Assembly (NCBI GenBank): GCA_938022235.1
Contig: CALIEL010000358.1
Location: 1-22,560, forward strand
Length of the DNA: 22,560 nucleotides
Source: Oribacterium parvum
GTDB taxonomy: Bacteria > Bacillota > Clostridia > Lachnospirales > Lachnospiraceae
Reading direction: 5' to 3'
In this document: positions 7,378-15,289 of the stretch, piece by piece
How the letters are laid out: every line of letters begins with the position of its first letter
Numbering within the stretch: position 1 is the first letter of the stretch
Notes under the pieces: generated by a model
The model's input: the letters and a program-made list of their open reading frames with translations, nothing else
Database searches by the model: none
Told to the model about the DNA's origin: nothing
Program-made: the position numbers and the translations under genes

Positions 7378-8437
7378 AGATAAGTATATTTGTTTTGTGC
7401 ATATTGGTATGCAACGGGATGGGGCTGAGCGAGTTATCGCAAAATTAGCTAATAGATATGCAGAAGATGGTTACAAAGTTGATATAATAATATTATTAGT
7501 TGAAGGATGTGGCTATCAACTACATAAAAATGTGAGAATCGTTTCTCTTGTGCGAAACAATTATAGTAGAGTTGGAAATTTGATTTACTGGATTCAGGGT
7601 ATACGTAATCATATAAAAATTACGAATCCTAAACATGTAATTTCATTTTCTATGTATGTAAATATTTTCACGTTAATAGCATGCATTGGTTTAGGAAAAG
7701 ATATTTTGATTTCAGAAAGAAATGATCCTTCTAGTGATGGTCGTTCGAAGTTTGATATTGTGTTGACGTATGCTTTGTATGGGTTAGCCAATAAAGTTGT
7801 GTTTCAAACAAAACGAGCTCAAAATTGTTTTCCTAAATATATTCGTGAAAAAAGTAGAGTTATATATAATCCGATTGAGGTATCAACTGTGGCAAAGCAT
7901 AGGACTTTAGCAAGAAAAAAAATAGTTACAGTTGGAAGATTGGAGGCACAAAAAAATCAAATTATGCTGATTGAAGCTATGAGTGATGTTATTAAAGAAT
8001 ACCCTAATTGTTGTTTAGAAATATATGGTGAAGGAACGCTAAGGTCCAAACTTATGAAATTGATTATAGAACTTGATTTAAGGGAAAACGTCAAATTGCT
8101 TGGTAACGTTGTTAATATTCATGAGAGAATAGCTGATTCAGATATTTTTGTTTTGCCTTCAAATTATGAAGGAATGTCAAATGCCTTACTTGAAGCTTTA
8201 ATGATGGGGTTGCCATGCATATCTACAAACTGTGCTGGTTCTGATGAAATTATACTTAATCAGGATAACGGAATTTTAGTTCCAATAGGTAATAGACACG
8301 CGATGGCGGAAGCAATAATTTTATTATTAAATAATGATGAATTATCGAAAAGATTAGGTATTAATGCGAAAAAGAAATCTAAAATATTTTCTAGTGAATT
8401 AGTATTACAGAAATGGCTTGAATACATTGAAAGTTGA
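7367..8437 (+). CDS. GT4-family glycosyltransferase
   Basis: A 356-residue GT-B glycosyltransferase beginning VANKDKYICFVHIGMQRDGAERVIAKLA. The GAERVI segment is typical of GT4 enzymes such as PglJ/PglH and AmsK. The C-terminal domain has KKIVTVGRLEAQKNQ and the EX7E motif YEGMSNALLEALMMGLP. The start chosen is GTG 7367, because GGAGA at 7356-7360 is correctly spaced. An upstream GTG at 7352 is also in frame but has no ribosome site. The gene overlaps the deacetylase by 11 nt and is followed after 12 nt by the polymerase, so it belongs to the same operon. It would add a sugar to the lipid-linked repeat unit in the cytoplasm; donor unknown. Confidence 0.87.
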   Translation: MANKDKYICFVHIGMQRDGAERVIAKLANRYAEDGYKVDIIILLVEGCGYQLHKNVRIVSLVRNNYSRVGNLIYWIQGIRNHIKITNPKHVISFSMYVNIFTLIACIGLGKDILISERNDPSSDGRSKFDIVLTYALYGLANKVVFQTKRAQNCFPKYIREKSRVIYNPIEVSTVAKHRTLARKKIVTVGRLEAQKNQIMLIEAMSDVIKEYPNCCLEIYGEGTLRSKLMKLIIELDLRENVKLLGNVVNIHERIADSDIFVLPSNYEGMSNALLEALMMGLPCISTNCAGSDEIILNQDNGILVPIGNRHAMAEAIILLLNNDELSKRLGINAKKKSKIFSSELVLQKWLEYIES

Positions 8438-8449
8438 AGGAGAGTTTGT

Positions 8450-9508
8450 ATGTGGCCTTGGATCTTGATTTTAATGGTTTCAGCCATTGCTCAAGTTTGT
8501 AAATCATGCTATGTGACGTTTGGTAGAGGGAGAAAATTTAGTATTTCGATACTATTAGTTTTTGCCTTGCTTTTTCTTTTTCGTGCCTTTCGGAAGGATT
8601 ATGTAGGTGGAGATCTGGAAACATATAAATCTTTGTTTTATTTCATAGGGACAAAAAAATGGAATGAGGGAATATATCATTCAGGATATGAGATAGGATT
8701 TCTTATTTATTTAAAGCTAATTCATAGTATCATTCCAAACTTTAATGTTGTACTCGTGACAACAGCAATTATTTATACGTATGCTCTTGTATATTTTATA
8801 TATAGCTTTTCTCCTGATCCAGAATTCAGTATATATATATATATTGCGTTATATTTTTTTGGGTCTTCTTTTAATAATGAGAGGCAGGCTATTAGTATAG
8901 CTTTTTTATTGATTTCGGTTAAGTATATAAAGTATAGAAAAGTGATTCAATTTACAATTCTTGTAATGTTAGCATGCTTATTTCATATGACTTCGATAGT
9001 ATTTTTTCCTGTCTATTTTTTATACAACATTAAGATGACTCAAAAAGTTTGGATTATATCGGGGTTTGTTGCAATTATGGTTTGTGCTTTAGCACCTGTG
9101 ATTCTTAATTTTATCATTACTCATGTGTATACTAAATATATAGGAGTAGATTTGAAGGGCGGTGGTGGATATATGTACTTTATGCTTTTGGCATTGACTT
9201 TAGGTGCTGGAGTATTACTTCTTTCAAAGGATGAGTTAATCAATAAACCTGATGTTAATTTATGGGTTAAAATGATGCTGATAGCTGCTACGATGCAGAT
9301 TTTTTCTTTTACAATGGGATATTTTTTCAGATTGGTAATACTGTATAGTGTTGCTATAATAGTTTTTATTCCAATTGTTATAAATAAATTACGTGGGTCT
9401 TCAAAAGTAATTGCGAGGATAGTGATATGTTTAATGCTATTTGGTTATTATTTATTTGAGTTGACTCATGATACGTTGAGTTTGGTACCTTATGCATGGA
9501 GGTTATAA
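8450..9508 (+). CDS. EpsG-family polysaccharide polymerase (Wzy-like)
   Basis: A 352-residue integral membrane protein with about nine or ten hydrophobic segments. EpsG-type signatures are visible: LLFLFRAFRKDYVGGDLETYKS near the N-terminus, GYEIGFLIYLKL, an Arg in FGSSFNNERQAISIAFLLIS, and CLFHMTSIVFFPVYF. These resemble the R-x-VGxDxxxY, NxxRQ and AxxFHxSA positions conserved in the family. It is the only polymerase candidate in the locus, so it probably joins exported repeat units outside the membrane together with the Wzx flippase at 11940. AAGGAG at 8437-8442 fits ATG 8450. An alternating TA stretch (about 8830-8844) encodes IYIYI within a membrane segment. Polymerase function is inferred from family and context. 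Confidence 0.82.
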   Translation: MWPWILILMVSAIAQVCKSCYVTFGRGRKFSISILLVFALLFLFRAFRKDYVGGDLETYKSLFYFIGTKKWNEGIYHSGYEIGFLIYLKLIHSIIPNFNVVLVTTAIIYTYALVYFIYSFSPDPEFSIYIYIALYFFGSSFNNERQAISIAFLLISVKYIKYRKVIQFTILVMLACLFHMTSIVFFPVYFLYNIKMTQKVWIISGFVAIMVCALAPVILNFIITHVYTKYIGVDLKGGGGYMYFMLLALTLGAGVLLLSKDELINKPDVNLWVKMMLIAATMQIFSFTMGYFFRLVILYSVAIIVFIPIVINKLRGSSKVIARIVICLMLFGYYLFELTHDTLSLVPYAWRL

Positions 9509-10690
9509 ATGACTCTTTATATAGATTTTACAGGAGACTCTTTGGGAAATGATAAAATAAAATATCATGGCGGAGGAGATTTTAGCAGATACATTACCAA
9601 TAAATTTAATGACTATATAAAATCTAATAAAATTCAAATAAAGATTATTGTGATATGGCCTAAGCATGTGGATGAAGATAGCATGACAAGAGAAGAAAAG
9701 AGAATTAGAGAACAATATTCCTTTATTGATACTGAGAATATTGCTGATATTCAATTTGTAAATTCTGATATTTTGTTTTTCCCTTTGTTAGACACATTAT
9801 CTGTTTCAAAAATTGGGGAAGTAAGGAAAAAACATAAGAATTTAAAGATTTATGGTGTACTTCATGGAGTTCGACTATTAGATTCATGTAAATATGATAA
9901 GTATGATCGATTTTATTTTTCTGGATTAAAGTCAAACCCATTAATATTGTGGTTAAGAAGGTGGTGTGCTGGAATTTTAGGTTTATATCAGCTAAAAGTA
10001 AATATTCCTAAAGCGAATAGAATATATACTGTGTCAAATTGCTCTATGCAAAAGATTAATCAGCTGTCTAAACCAGTTTACATCAAGTATTTTACTCGCG
10101 ATATTACTAATCATTGCGCAGATACTACAAAAAAGCAGAATAAAAATCAAGAACGATTTATATTATTTGTCAATTCAAATCGATACGAGAAAAATTTTAT
10201 TAGATCATTATTGGCGTTTTGCAAATATCAAGAAAGACATGGTACGGACTTAAAGTTAAGAGTACTGGGAATGAATAGGAACTTGGAAAATAATTTAAAA
10301 AAAATTAAAGAATTAAATTGGGATATAATTCATGACAAAGTAATTTTTGAAAATTATGTGAGTGAAGAGCAACTTAGAGGTTTCTATGAAACTTGTGATT
10401 TTTTACTTTATACGACAAAAAGTGAGGGATATGGATTACCTCCGTTAGAAGCCATGAATGCTGGGCGACCAACCGTTGCATCATCTTATTCGTCTGTTCC
10501 TGAAGTACTTGGTATGGGAGCATATTATGTAAACCCTTATGAAATAAGCGATATTGTTTCTGGTATTGAATTTATGGCACAAAAAGACAATCAAAATAAA
10601 TATGTAGAAAAATTACAGACATTAAAGGATATAATTGTTAGAAAAGGTCGTGAGGACATAAAGCAATTAGTTGAAGAAGTTTTGGCGTAG
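9509..10690 (+). CDS. GT4-like glycosyltransferase
   Basis: A 393-residue putative GT-B transferase. The N-terminal half (MTLYIDFTGDSLGNDKIKYH, GGGDFSRYI) is divergent. The C-terminal half is clearly GT4-like: ERFILFVNSNRYEKNFI, VIFENYVSEEQLRGFYETCDFLL, and the EX7E motif KSEGYGLPPLEAMNAGRPTVAS. Mannosyl- and rhamnosyl-type GT4 enzymes share the EGYGLPPLEAM form, but the donor cannot be deduced. GGAGG (9498-9502) precedes ATG 9509, which directly follows the TAA of the polymerase (9506-9508), so the two are co-translated. It is the last gene before a 261-bp gap with remnants. Confidence 0.83.
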   Translation: MTLYIDFTGDSLGNDKIKYHGGGDFSRYITNKFNDYIKSNKIQIKIIVIWPKHVDEDSMTREEKRIREQYSFIDTENIADIQFVNSDILFFPLLDTLSVSKIGEVRKKHKNLKIYGVLHGVRLLDSCKYDKYDRFYFSGLKSNPLILWLRRWCAGILGLYQLKVNIPKANRIYTVSNCSMQKINQLSKPVYIKYFTRDITNHCADTTKKQNKNQERFILFVNSNRYEKNFIRSLLAFCKYQERHGTDLKLRVLGMNRNLENNLKKIKELNWDIIHDKVIFENYVSEEQLRGFYETCDFLLYTTKSEGYGLPPLEAMNAGRPTVASSYSSVPEVLGMGAYYVNPYEISDIVSGIEFMAQKDNQNKYVEKLQTLKDIIVRKGREDIKQLVEEVLA

Positions 10691-10951
10691 AGGTAATAAA
10701 TGTGAAAAAGAATTATGTAGTTATATGGGAGAACCATCCAGTGCCAGCTATTCATTTTGCATGAATTAAAATCTATATACTTGTGGAGATGAGAAAATGT
10801 AGTATCCTCTACAATGGGAGTAACATAAGTTTTAGATGTTAATAATATATTTAATATTTTAAAACATCACTAATAATGTTCCGCGTGCTATAAGTTAAAT
10901 TAATGATTGTAACCCTTTGTGCAGGAACGGAAAGAATCGTGAGGATTTTGA
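10691..10951. other. 261-bp gap with reading-frame remnants
   Basis: The only sizeable break inside the AT-rich operon. It holds two short orphan frames (annotated separately) and a weak TGTAG-N6-CTACA dyad near 10800. It also has an AT-only stretch around 10840-10862. I find no strong terminator and no convincing -35/-10 pair for the GT2 gene. The layout suggests a past deletion or cassette exchange. Confidence 0.4.
10702..10764 (+). pseudogene. Possible 5' remnant of a lost gene
   Basis: A GTG at 10702, preceded by GAGGT at about 10690-10694, opens a frame of only 20 codons (MKKNYVVIWENHPVPA, then IHFA and TGA at 10762-10764). The N-terminus has the beta-strand-then-loop look of a glycosyltransferase start, but the frame stops at once and no continuation is seen in the other frames. 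It could equally be a chance short frame or a leader peptide. No function is assigned. Confidence 0.25.
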
Positions 10952-10968
10952 ATGAAGCCAGAGATTAG
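10894..10968 (+). pseudogene. Possible 3' remnant overlapping the GT2 start
   Basis: An open frame from 10894 (after TAA 10891-10893) includes an ATG at 10903 and ends at TAG 10966-10968, 17 nt inside the GT2 gene. The residues include VTLCAGTERIVRILNEARD, which read like the end of a real protein rather than random AT-rich sequence. There is no ribosome site upstream. Locally the DNA is less AT-rich than its surroundings. It may be the tail of a gene whose body was deleted. Confidence 0.25.
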
Positions 10969-11932
10969 TGTTATTGTGGTTGCCTATAATGAGAAAGAAT
11001 ATATAGCAGAAACACTGGAAAGTATAATGGCACAGAAAACAAATTTTAAGTTTGAGATTCTTTGTCATGATGATGCATCTACTGACGGAACTCAAGATGT
11101 AATACTAGAGTATCAAAGAAGATTTCCAGATATTGTAGTTCCAATACTTCAAAAGGAAAATAAGATGCAAAATGGTCATCAAATTGTAGTTGAGTATTGT
11201 TACCCGAAGGCGAGAGGACGTTATATCGCGTATTGTGATGGAGATGACTATTGGTTGAATGACAATAAACTTCAAAAGCAGTATGATTTTATGGAGTCTA
11301 ACAAGGATTATGTAATGTGTTTACATAATTTTGATTTTTTGGATGTAGAAAGTGGGAGATTTAGCTCATCTGGTTGTGGGACCAAAGATCGAGATATGAA
11401 AGTGGAGGAGTTTATTCTGTGGGATTCTATGAAAGTGCCGCAAATAGGAACTAGTATATTTAGGGCAGATTTAGCGAAAGAAAGACCCGAGTTATTCATT
11501 AAAATTGGTGGAGGTAGTAATTCTCTTCGACCTATATCTGATCAGCCATTATATATTTATTTGGCTTTACATGGAAAGGTCAAATATTTTGCGGATGTTA
11601 TGTCAATATGGAGACGGAGAGGAGTTGAATCATGGGGGGGAACTAAAGAAAAAAATAAGCATGTTCAATTCAATTTAGATAAAATTTCTTTTCTGAAAGA
11701 ACTGGATCGTTTTACATCCTATAAATATAAGCTGCCGATACAAAAAGCTATAGAACGCTGCAAGTTTACTATTGCTTGGACAATTAGGGATTTTAATCAG
11801 GCGAAAAGATATGCAAAATCTATGGATAAAAGTATAGTATTTTTGATACTAATTTATATTATGTCGATAGTTCCTAATATTTCAAAACATTTACTTGAGT
11901 ATAAGGGTAATAAATTGAAAGGTACAAAATAA
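10952..11932 (+). CDS. GT2-family glycosyltransferase
   Basis: A 326-residue GT-A inverting transferase. It begins MKPEISVIVVAYNEKEYIAE, has the nucleotide-binding ILCHDDASTDGT (Asp40/Asp41) and the metal-binding DxD-type motif YCDGDDYW (Asp96-Asp99). Later come ISDQPLYIYLALHGKVKYFAD and WRRRGVESWGG, the usual acceptor-side region of this subfamily. A C-terminal hydrophobic segment (about 292-310, IVFLILIYIMSIVP) may hold it at the membrane. GTGAGGA lies upstream of ATG 10952. A run of seven G (11634-11640) encodes Trp-Gly-Gly near residue 228 and is conspicuous in such AT-rich DNA; slippage there would truncate the protein. The flippase gene follows after 7 nt. Confidence 0.87.
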   Translation: MKPEISVIVVAYNEKEYIAETLESIMAQKTNFKFEILCHDDASTDGTQDVILEYQRRFPDIVVPILQKENKMQNGHQIVVEYCYPKARGRYIAYCDGDDYWLNDNKLQKQYDFMESNKDYVMCLHNFDFLDVESGRFSSSGCGTKDRDMKVEEFILWDSMKVPQIGTSIFRADLAKERPELFIKIGGGSNSLRPISDQPLYIYLALHGKVKYFADVMSIWRRRGVESWGGTKEKNKHVQFNLDKISFLKELDRFTSYKYKLPIQKAIERCKFTIAWTIRDFNQAKRYAKSMDKSIVFLILIYIMSIVPNISKHLLEYKGNKLKGTK

Positions 11933-11939
11933 TCGTGTT

Positions 11940-13403
11940 ATGGACATGAAAGTAAAAAAAAAGGTAATTATTAGCAACCTATTATGGAGATTTTTAGAGA
12001 AAACAGGGGCTCAGGCAGTTACTTTCGTTGTGTCTTTGTTTTTAGCAAGGTTGCTCTCACCAGAGGACTATGGAACGGTTGCTCTTATAATGGTAATTAT
12101 TAATTTTTTGAATGTTCTTGTAGATAGCGGCTTAGGTAATGCATTAATTCAGGCCAAACATATAGACGATATGGATTTTTCAACAGTATTTATATTTAAT
12201 ATAGCGTTCTGTATTGTCTTATATTTTTTATTGTTTTGCACATCACCATATGTTGCAAAATTTTATAATGATAATAAATTGACACTAATGATTAGAGTGT
12301 TAGGGATAATAATACTAATTTCAAGTGCTAAAAATATTCAGCAAGCTTATATTTCTCGAAATTTACTTTTTAAAAAGTTTTTTTATTCGACTCTATGTGG
12401 GACAATTCTAGCTGCTGTTGTTGGTATTGTCTTGGCTTTTCGTGGTGTAGGAATTTGGGCATTGGTTATACAATACTTGGTAAATGCGATTGTAGACACT
12501 TGCATTCTTTGGGTAACAGTCGAATGGAAACCAAAATTATTTTTTTCGTGGCATAGATTAGTGAATTTGTTAAGTTATGGATGGAAACTGTTATGTTCTC
12601 AAATAATTACGGTTGGATACCAAAATGTTAGACAGATATTAATTGGGAAAGTATATACTCCGGAGATATTGGCATTTTATAATCAAGGAGATAAGTTTCC
12701 CAATTTGTTAGTAACTAATATTATCTATTCAATTGATAGTGTATTGTTTCCAACTTTATCAAAATCGCAGGATTCAAAAGAGACTGTAAAGCAGGGAACC
12801 AGGGAAGCTATACAGCTAAGTTCTTATATTCTAATGCCATTAATGATGGGACTGGCAGTATGTGCGCCTACGCTTGTTAAAGTTGTATTGACAGAAAAGT
12901 GGATACCGAGCGTTCCTTATTTACAAATTTTTTGCTTTATCTATGCTTTTTATCCTTTGCATACAGCTAATTTAAATGCAATTAAAGCGCTAGGCTTTAG
13001 TGAAATATACTTAAAATTAGAGATTATAAAAGATGTTATTGGTATTGGTATTTTGCTCGTGACTTTAAGAATGGGCGCATTTAATATTGCAATCGGGTAT
13101 GCACTTTCAACAATCATTGCGCAAGTTATTAATTCGTGGCCGAATAAATTTTTACTAAATTATGGTTACTTTGAACAGCTTAAAGATATGGCACCTCCGA
13201 TTTTATGTAGTATTATAATGGGAGTGATGATTTTCTTTGTGAATATGCTTCGCCTAAGTGATATAGTAACGCTTTTTGTTCAAATTCCACTGGGAGCAAT
13301 AGTATATATTTTATTATCTCGATTGTTTAACTTATCGAGTTATAATCAAATCATTAAAATATTGAGTGAGTTATTCGTATTAGGAGGAAAAGGGAATGAT
13401 TAA
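11940..13403 (+). CDS. wzx: Wzx-type lipid-linked oligosaccharide flippase
   Basis: A 487-residue membrane protein with roughly 12-14 hydrophobic segments. It begins NLLWRFLEKTGAQAVTFVVS and continues LFLARLLSPEDYGTVALIMV, the classic opening of polysaccharide-transport (MOP superfamily, WzxC-like) flippases. It also has DSGLGNALIQAKHIDDMDFS and a middle segment KVYTPEILAFYNQGDKFPNL. It would move the undecaprenyl-PP repeat unit to the outer face for polymerisation by the EpsG-like protein. The ribosome site is poor: AAAGG lies about 17 nt before ATG 11940, and ATG 11946 is an alternative start. Nine A residues (11954-11962) fall at codons 5-8, where a slip would abolish the protein. The stop overlaps the next gene by 8 nt. 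Confidence 0.9.
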   Translation: MDMKVKKKVIISNLLWRFLEKTGAQAVTFVVSLFLARLLSPEDYGTVALIMVIINFLNVLVDSGLGNALIQAKHIDDMDFSTVFIFNIAFCIVLYFLLFCTSPYVAKFYNDNKLTLMIRVLGIIILISSAKNIQQAYISRNLLFKKFFYSTLCGTILAAVVGIVLAFRGVGIWALVIQYLVNAIVDTCILWVTVEWKPKLFFSWHRLVNLLSYGWKLLCSQIITVGYQNVRQILIGKVYTPEILAFYNQGDKFPNLLVTNIIYSIDSVLFPTLSKSQDSKETVKQGTREAIQLSSYILMPLMMGLAVCAPTLVKVVLTEKWIPSVPYLQIFCFIYAFYPLHTANLNAIKALGFSEIYLKLEIIKDVIGIGILLVTLRMGAFNIAIGYALSTIIAQVINSWPNKFLLNYGYFEQLKDMAPPILCSIIMGVMIFFVNMLRLSDIVTLFVQIPLGAIVYILLSRLFNLSSYNQIIKILSELFVLGGKGND

Positions 13404-14526
13404 TGTAATGCAACCAACACTTGGAAAAGAAGAGTTGGATCGTATCTCGGAGGTATTTAAATCTAATTGGATTGGTAAAGGACAATTGGTTACTGAATTT
13501 GAGCAGATGTATGCTAAGCATTTGGGTTCAAATCCGAATCAAGTTTTATCAACAAATTGTTGCAGTGAAGGCCTATTTTCCTCTATGTACTTATTGGATA
13601 TTCATCCGGGCGATGAGGTTATTGTGCCTACAATTAGTTTTGTTGGTGCTGGTAATGCAGTTTGTGCAGCCGGAGCTAAGCTAGTCTTGTGCGATGTAGA
13701 TCCAAGAACATTAAATGTAAGAGCAAAGGACATAGAACCATTGATTAATTCAAAGACGAAGGCTTTACTACTCTTACATTTTGGTGGAATTCCTTGTGAA
13801 ATGAATGAAATTATGTCTTTATGTAAAGCTCATAATATCAAAGTGATTGAAGATTGTGCGGCTGGAGTATGCTCAAGTTATAAGGGAAAAGCTTTAGGAA
13901 CATTTGGAGATATGGGAATGTGGTCTTTTGATGCCATGAAGATTTTAGTGTGTGGAGACGGTGCTATGCTTCATTTTAATTCTCAGGAATTAAGAGATAG
14001 AGCGGAGAAATATCTTTACTTTGGGCTTGAAATGAAAAGTGGGTATGAAAATTCGGTAGCTCAAAAATGGTGGGAATTTGATATTTCCTGCTTTGGCCAT
14101 CGTGCTATTATGAATAATGTAACAGCCGCAATGGCGATTGAACAATTTAAAAAGCTACCTGATTATATGAAGAAAAGAGCCCGCGTGCATAATTTTTATG
14201 ATGAACATTTGTCAAAAATATCCTGGATAGATACTCCTCCCACTTTGCCGGATGACTGGACGACTTCATACTATTTTTACCACATTCAGGTAAAAAATGG
14301 AAAAAGAGATGAACTAGCTAAGTTTTTAAGAGAACATGATATTTATACAACTTATCGATATTTTCCATTACATAGAGTAAAAAAATATGGAGTTTCAGGT
14401 GTGTTTCCAGGCGCTGATTACGCTACGGATAACACATTATGCTTACCACTTCACCAGAGTTTATCAGATGATGATTTAGAGACAGTGACAACTAAGATAA
14501 AAGAGTTTAATGATAGGTTTTGTTAA
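13396..14526 (+). CDS. Sugar aminotransferase 1 of the modification cassette (DegT family)
   Basis: A 376-residue PLP aminotransferase. Visible features are SNWIGKGQLVTEFE, STNCCSEGLFSSMYLLDIHP, DEVIVPTISFVGAGNAVCAA, the cofactor segment KVIEDCAAGVCSSYKGKALG, and the Schiff-base Lys182 in WSFDAMKILVCGDGA. The SFDAMK context differs from both the PglE-type gene at 2530 (SFNGNK) and the second cassette aminotransferase at 15290 (SFHVTK), so the three probably have different keto-sugar substrates. AGGAGG at 13382-13387 precedes ATG 13396; the start overlaps wzx by 8 nt. The WbqC-family gene follows directly, a pairing also seen in O-antigen clusters with amino-acylated amino sugars. The amino sugar made is unknown. 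Confidence 0.87.
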   Translation: MINVMQPTLGKEELDRISEVFKSNWIGKGQLVTEFEQMYAKHLGSNPNQVLSTNCCSEGLFSSMYLLDIHPGDEVIVPTISFVGAGNAVCAAGAKLVLCDVDPRTLNVRAKDIEPLINSKTKALLLLHFGGIPCEMNEIMSLCKAHNIKVIEDCAAGVCSSYKGKALGTFGDMGMWSFDAMKILVCGDGAMLHFNSQELRDRAEKYLYFGLEMKSGYENSVAQKWWEFDISCFGHRAIMNNVTAAMAIEQFKKLPDYMKKRARVHNFYDEHLSKISWIDTPPTLPDDWTTSYYFYHIQVKNGKRDELAKFLREHDIYTTYRYFPLHRVKKYGVSGVFPGADYATDNTLCLPLHQSLSDDDLETVTTKIKEFNDRFC

Positions 14527-14539
14527 AAGGAGCAAATCA

Positions 14540-15241
14540 TTGAAAATAGGAATTATGCAACCCTACTTTATGCCCTATATTGGCTACTGGCAAAGAATTA
14601 ATGCTGTAGATACTCATGTTCTCTACGATGATGTTCAATATATCAAAGGCGGATGGATTAACAGGAATCGAATTATTTTACATGGTGAGATTCATAATGT
14701 TAATGTCCCTTTGTTGGGAGCTAGTCCCAACAAGCTGATTAATGAAGTAGGGGTAGATAATAGGGAGTTTTTGCAATCTAAACTTTTAAAAACTTTATAT
14801 CAAGCATACTCAAAAGCAAATTATTTTAATGAATCGATGACTATATTAGAGTCTATAATTAGGTCTAGGGATTTAAACTTGGCAGAATATTTGGAATTTC
14901 AGATACGGGAAATATGTAAGTATTTAGGTATCGATACAAAAATTCAAGTATCCTCTTCGCTTAAAAAAGATAATTCTTTAAAAGGACAAGATAAAGTGAT
15001 TGCAATATGCAAGCTTTTAAATGCCAATGAGTATATAAATGCATCATCCGGTGAGCATTTATATTCCAAAGAATCATTCCTAAAAGAAAATATAACCCTT
15101 AGATTTATAAAAGATAAAGGCAGCATAACATATGCACAATTAAATAAAACATTTATTCCTTCTTTATCAATTATAGATGTTATGATGAATTGTTCTAAAG
15201 AGGAGATTAAGACTCTACTAGAAGATTATATTTTATACTAA
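14540..15241 (+). CDS. WbqC-family protein
   Basis: A 233-residue WbqC-like protein. It opens KIGIMQPYFMPYIGYWQRI and continues VDTHVLYDDVQYIKGGWINR, the family's near-invariant N-terminus; YINASSGEHLY is near the C-terminal third. The family has no settled biochemistry. A literature proposal for an O-antigen homologue is transfer of glycine to an amino sugar. The start taken is TTG 14540, because AAAAGGAG (14526-14533) is ideally spaced and it gives the canonical M-KIGIMQPYF opening. An ATG at 14510 is in frame but would add residues lying inside the previous gene, and it has no ribosome site. Its position between two aminotransferases suggests acylation of an amino group made by one of them; this is inference. 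Confidence 0.85.
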   Translation: MKIGIMQPYFMPYIGYWQRINAVDTHVLYDDVQYIKGGWINRNRIILHGEIHNVNVPLLGASPNKLINEVGVDNREFLQSKLLKTLYQAYSKANYFNESMTILESIIRSRDLNLAEYLEFQIREICKYLGIDTKIQVSSSLKKDNSLKGQDKVIAICKLLNANEYINASSGEHLYSKESFLKENITLRFIKDKGSITYAQLNKTFIPSLSIIDVMMNCSKEEIKTLLEDYILY

Positions 15242-15289
15242 GATTAATAGTTATGTTGGGACAGGAGGACATAGAAAAGGAGACCAACT

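Noticed and set aside
8828..8846. Alternating TA stretch as a possible microsatellite
   Set aside because: It encodes Ile-Tyr repeats in a membrane helix of the polymerase. Dinucleotide slippage is possible but there is no further sign of it.
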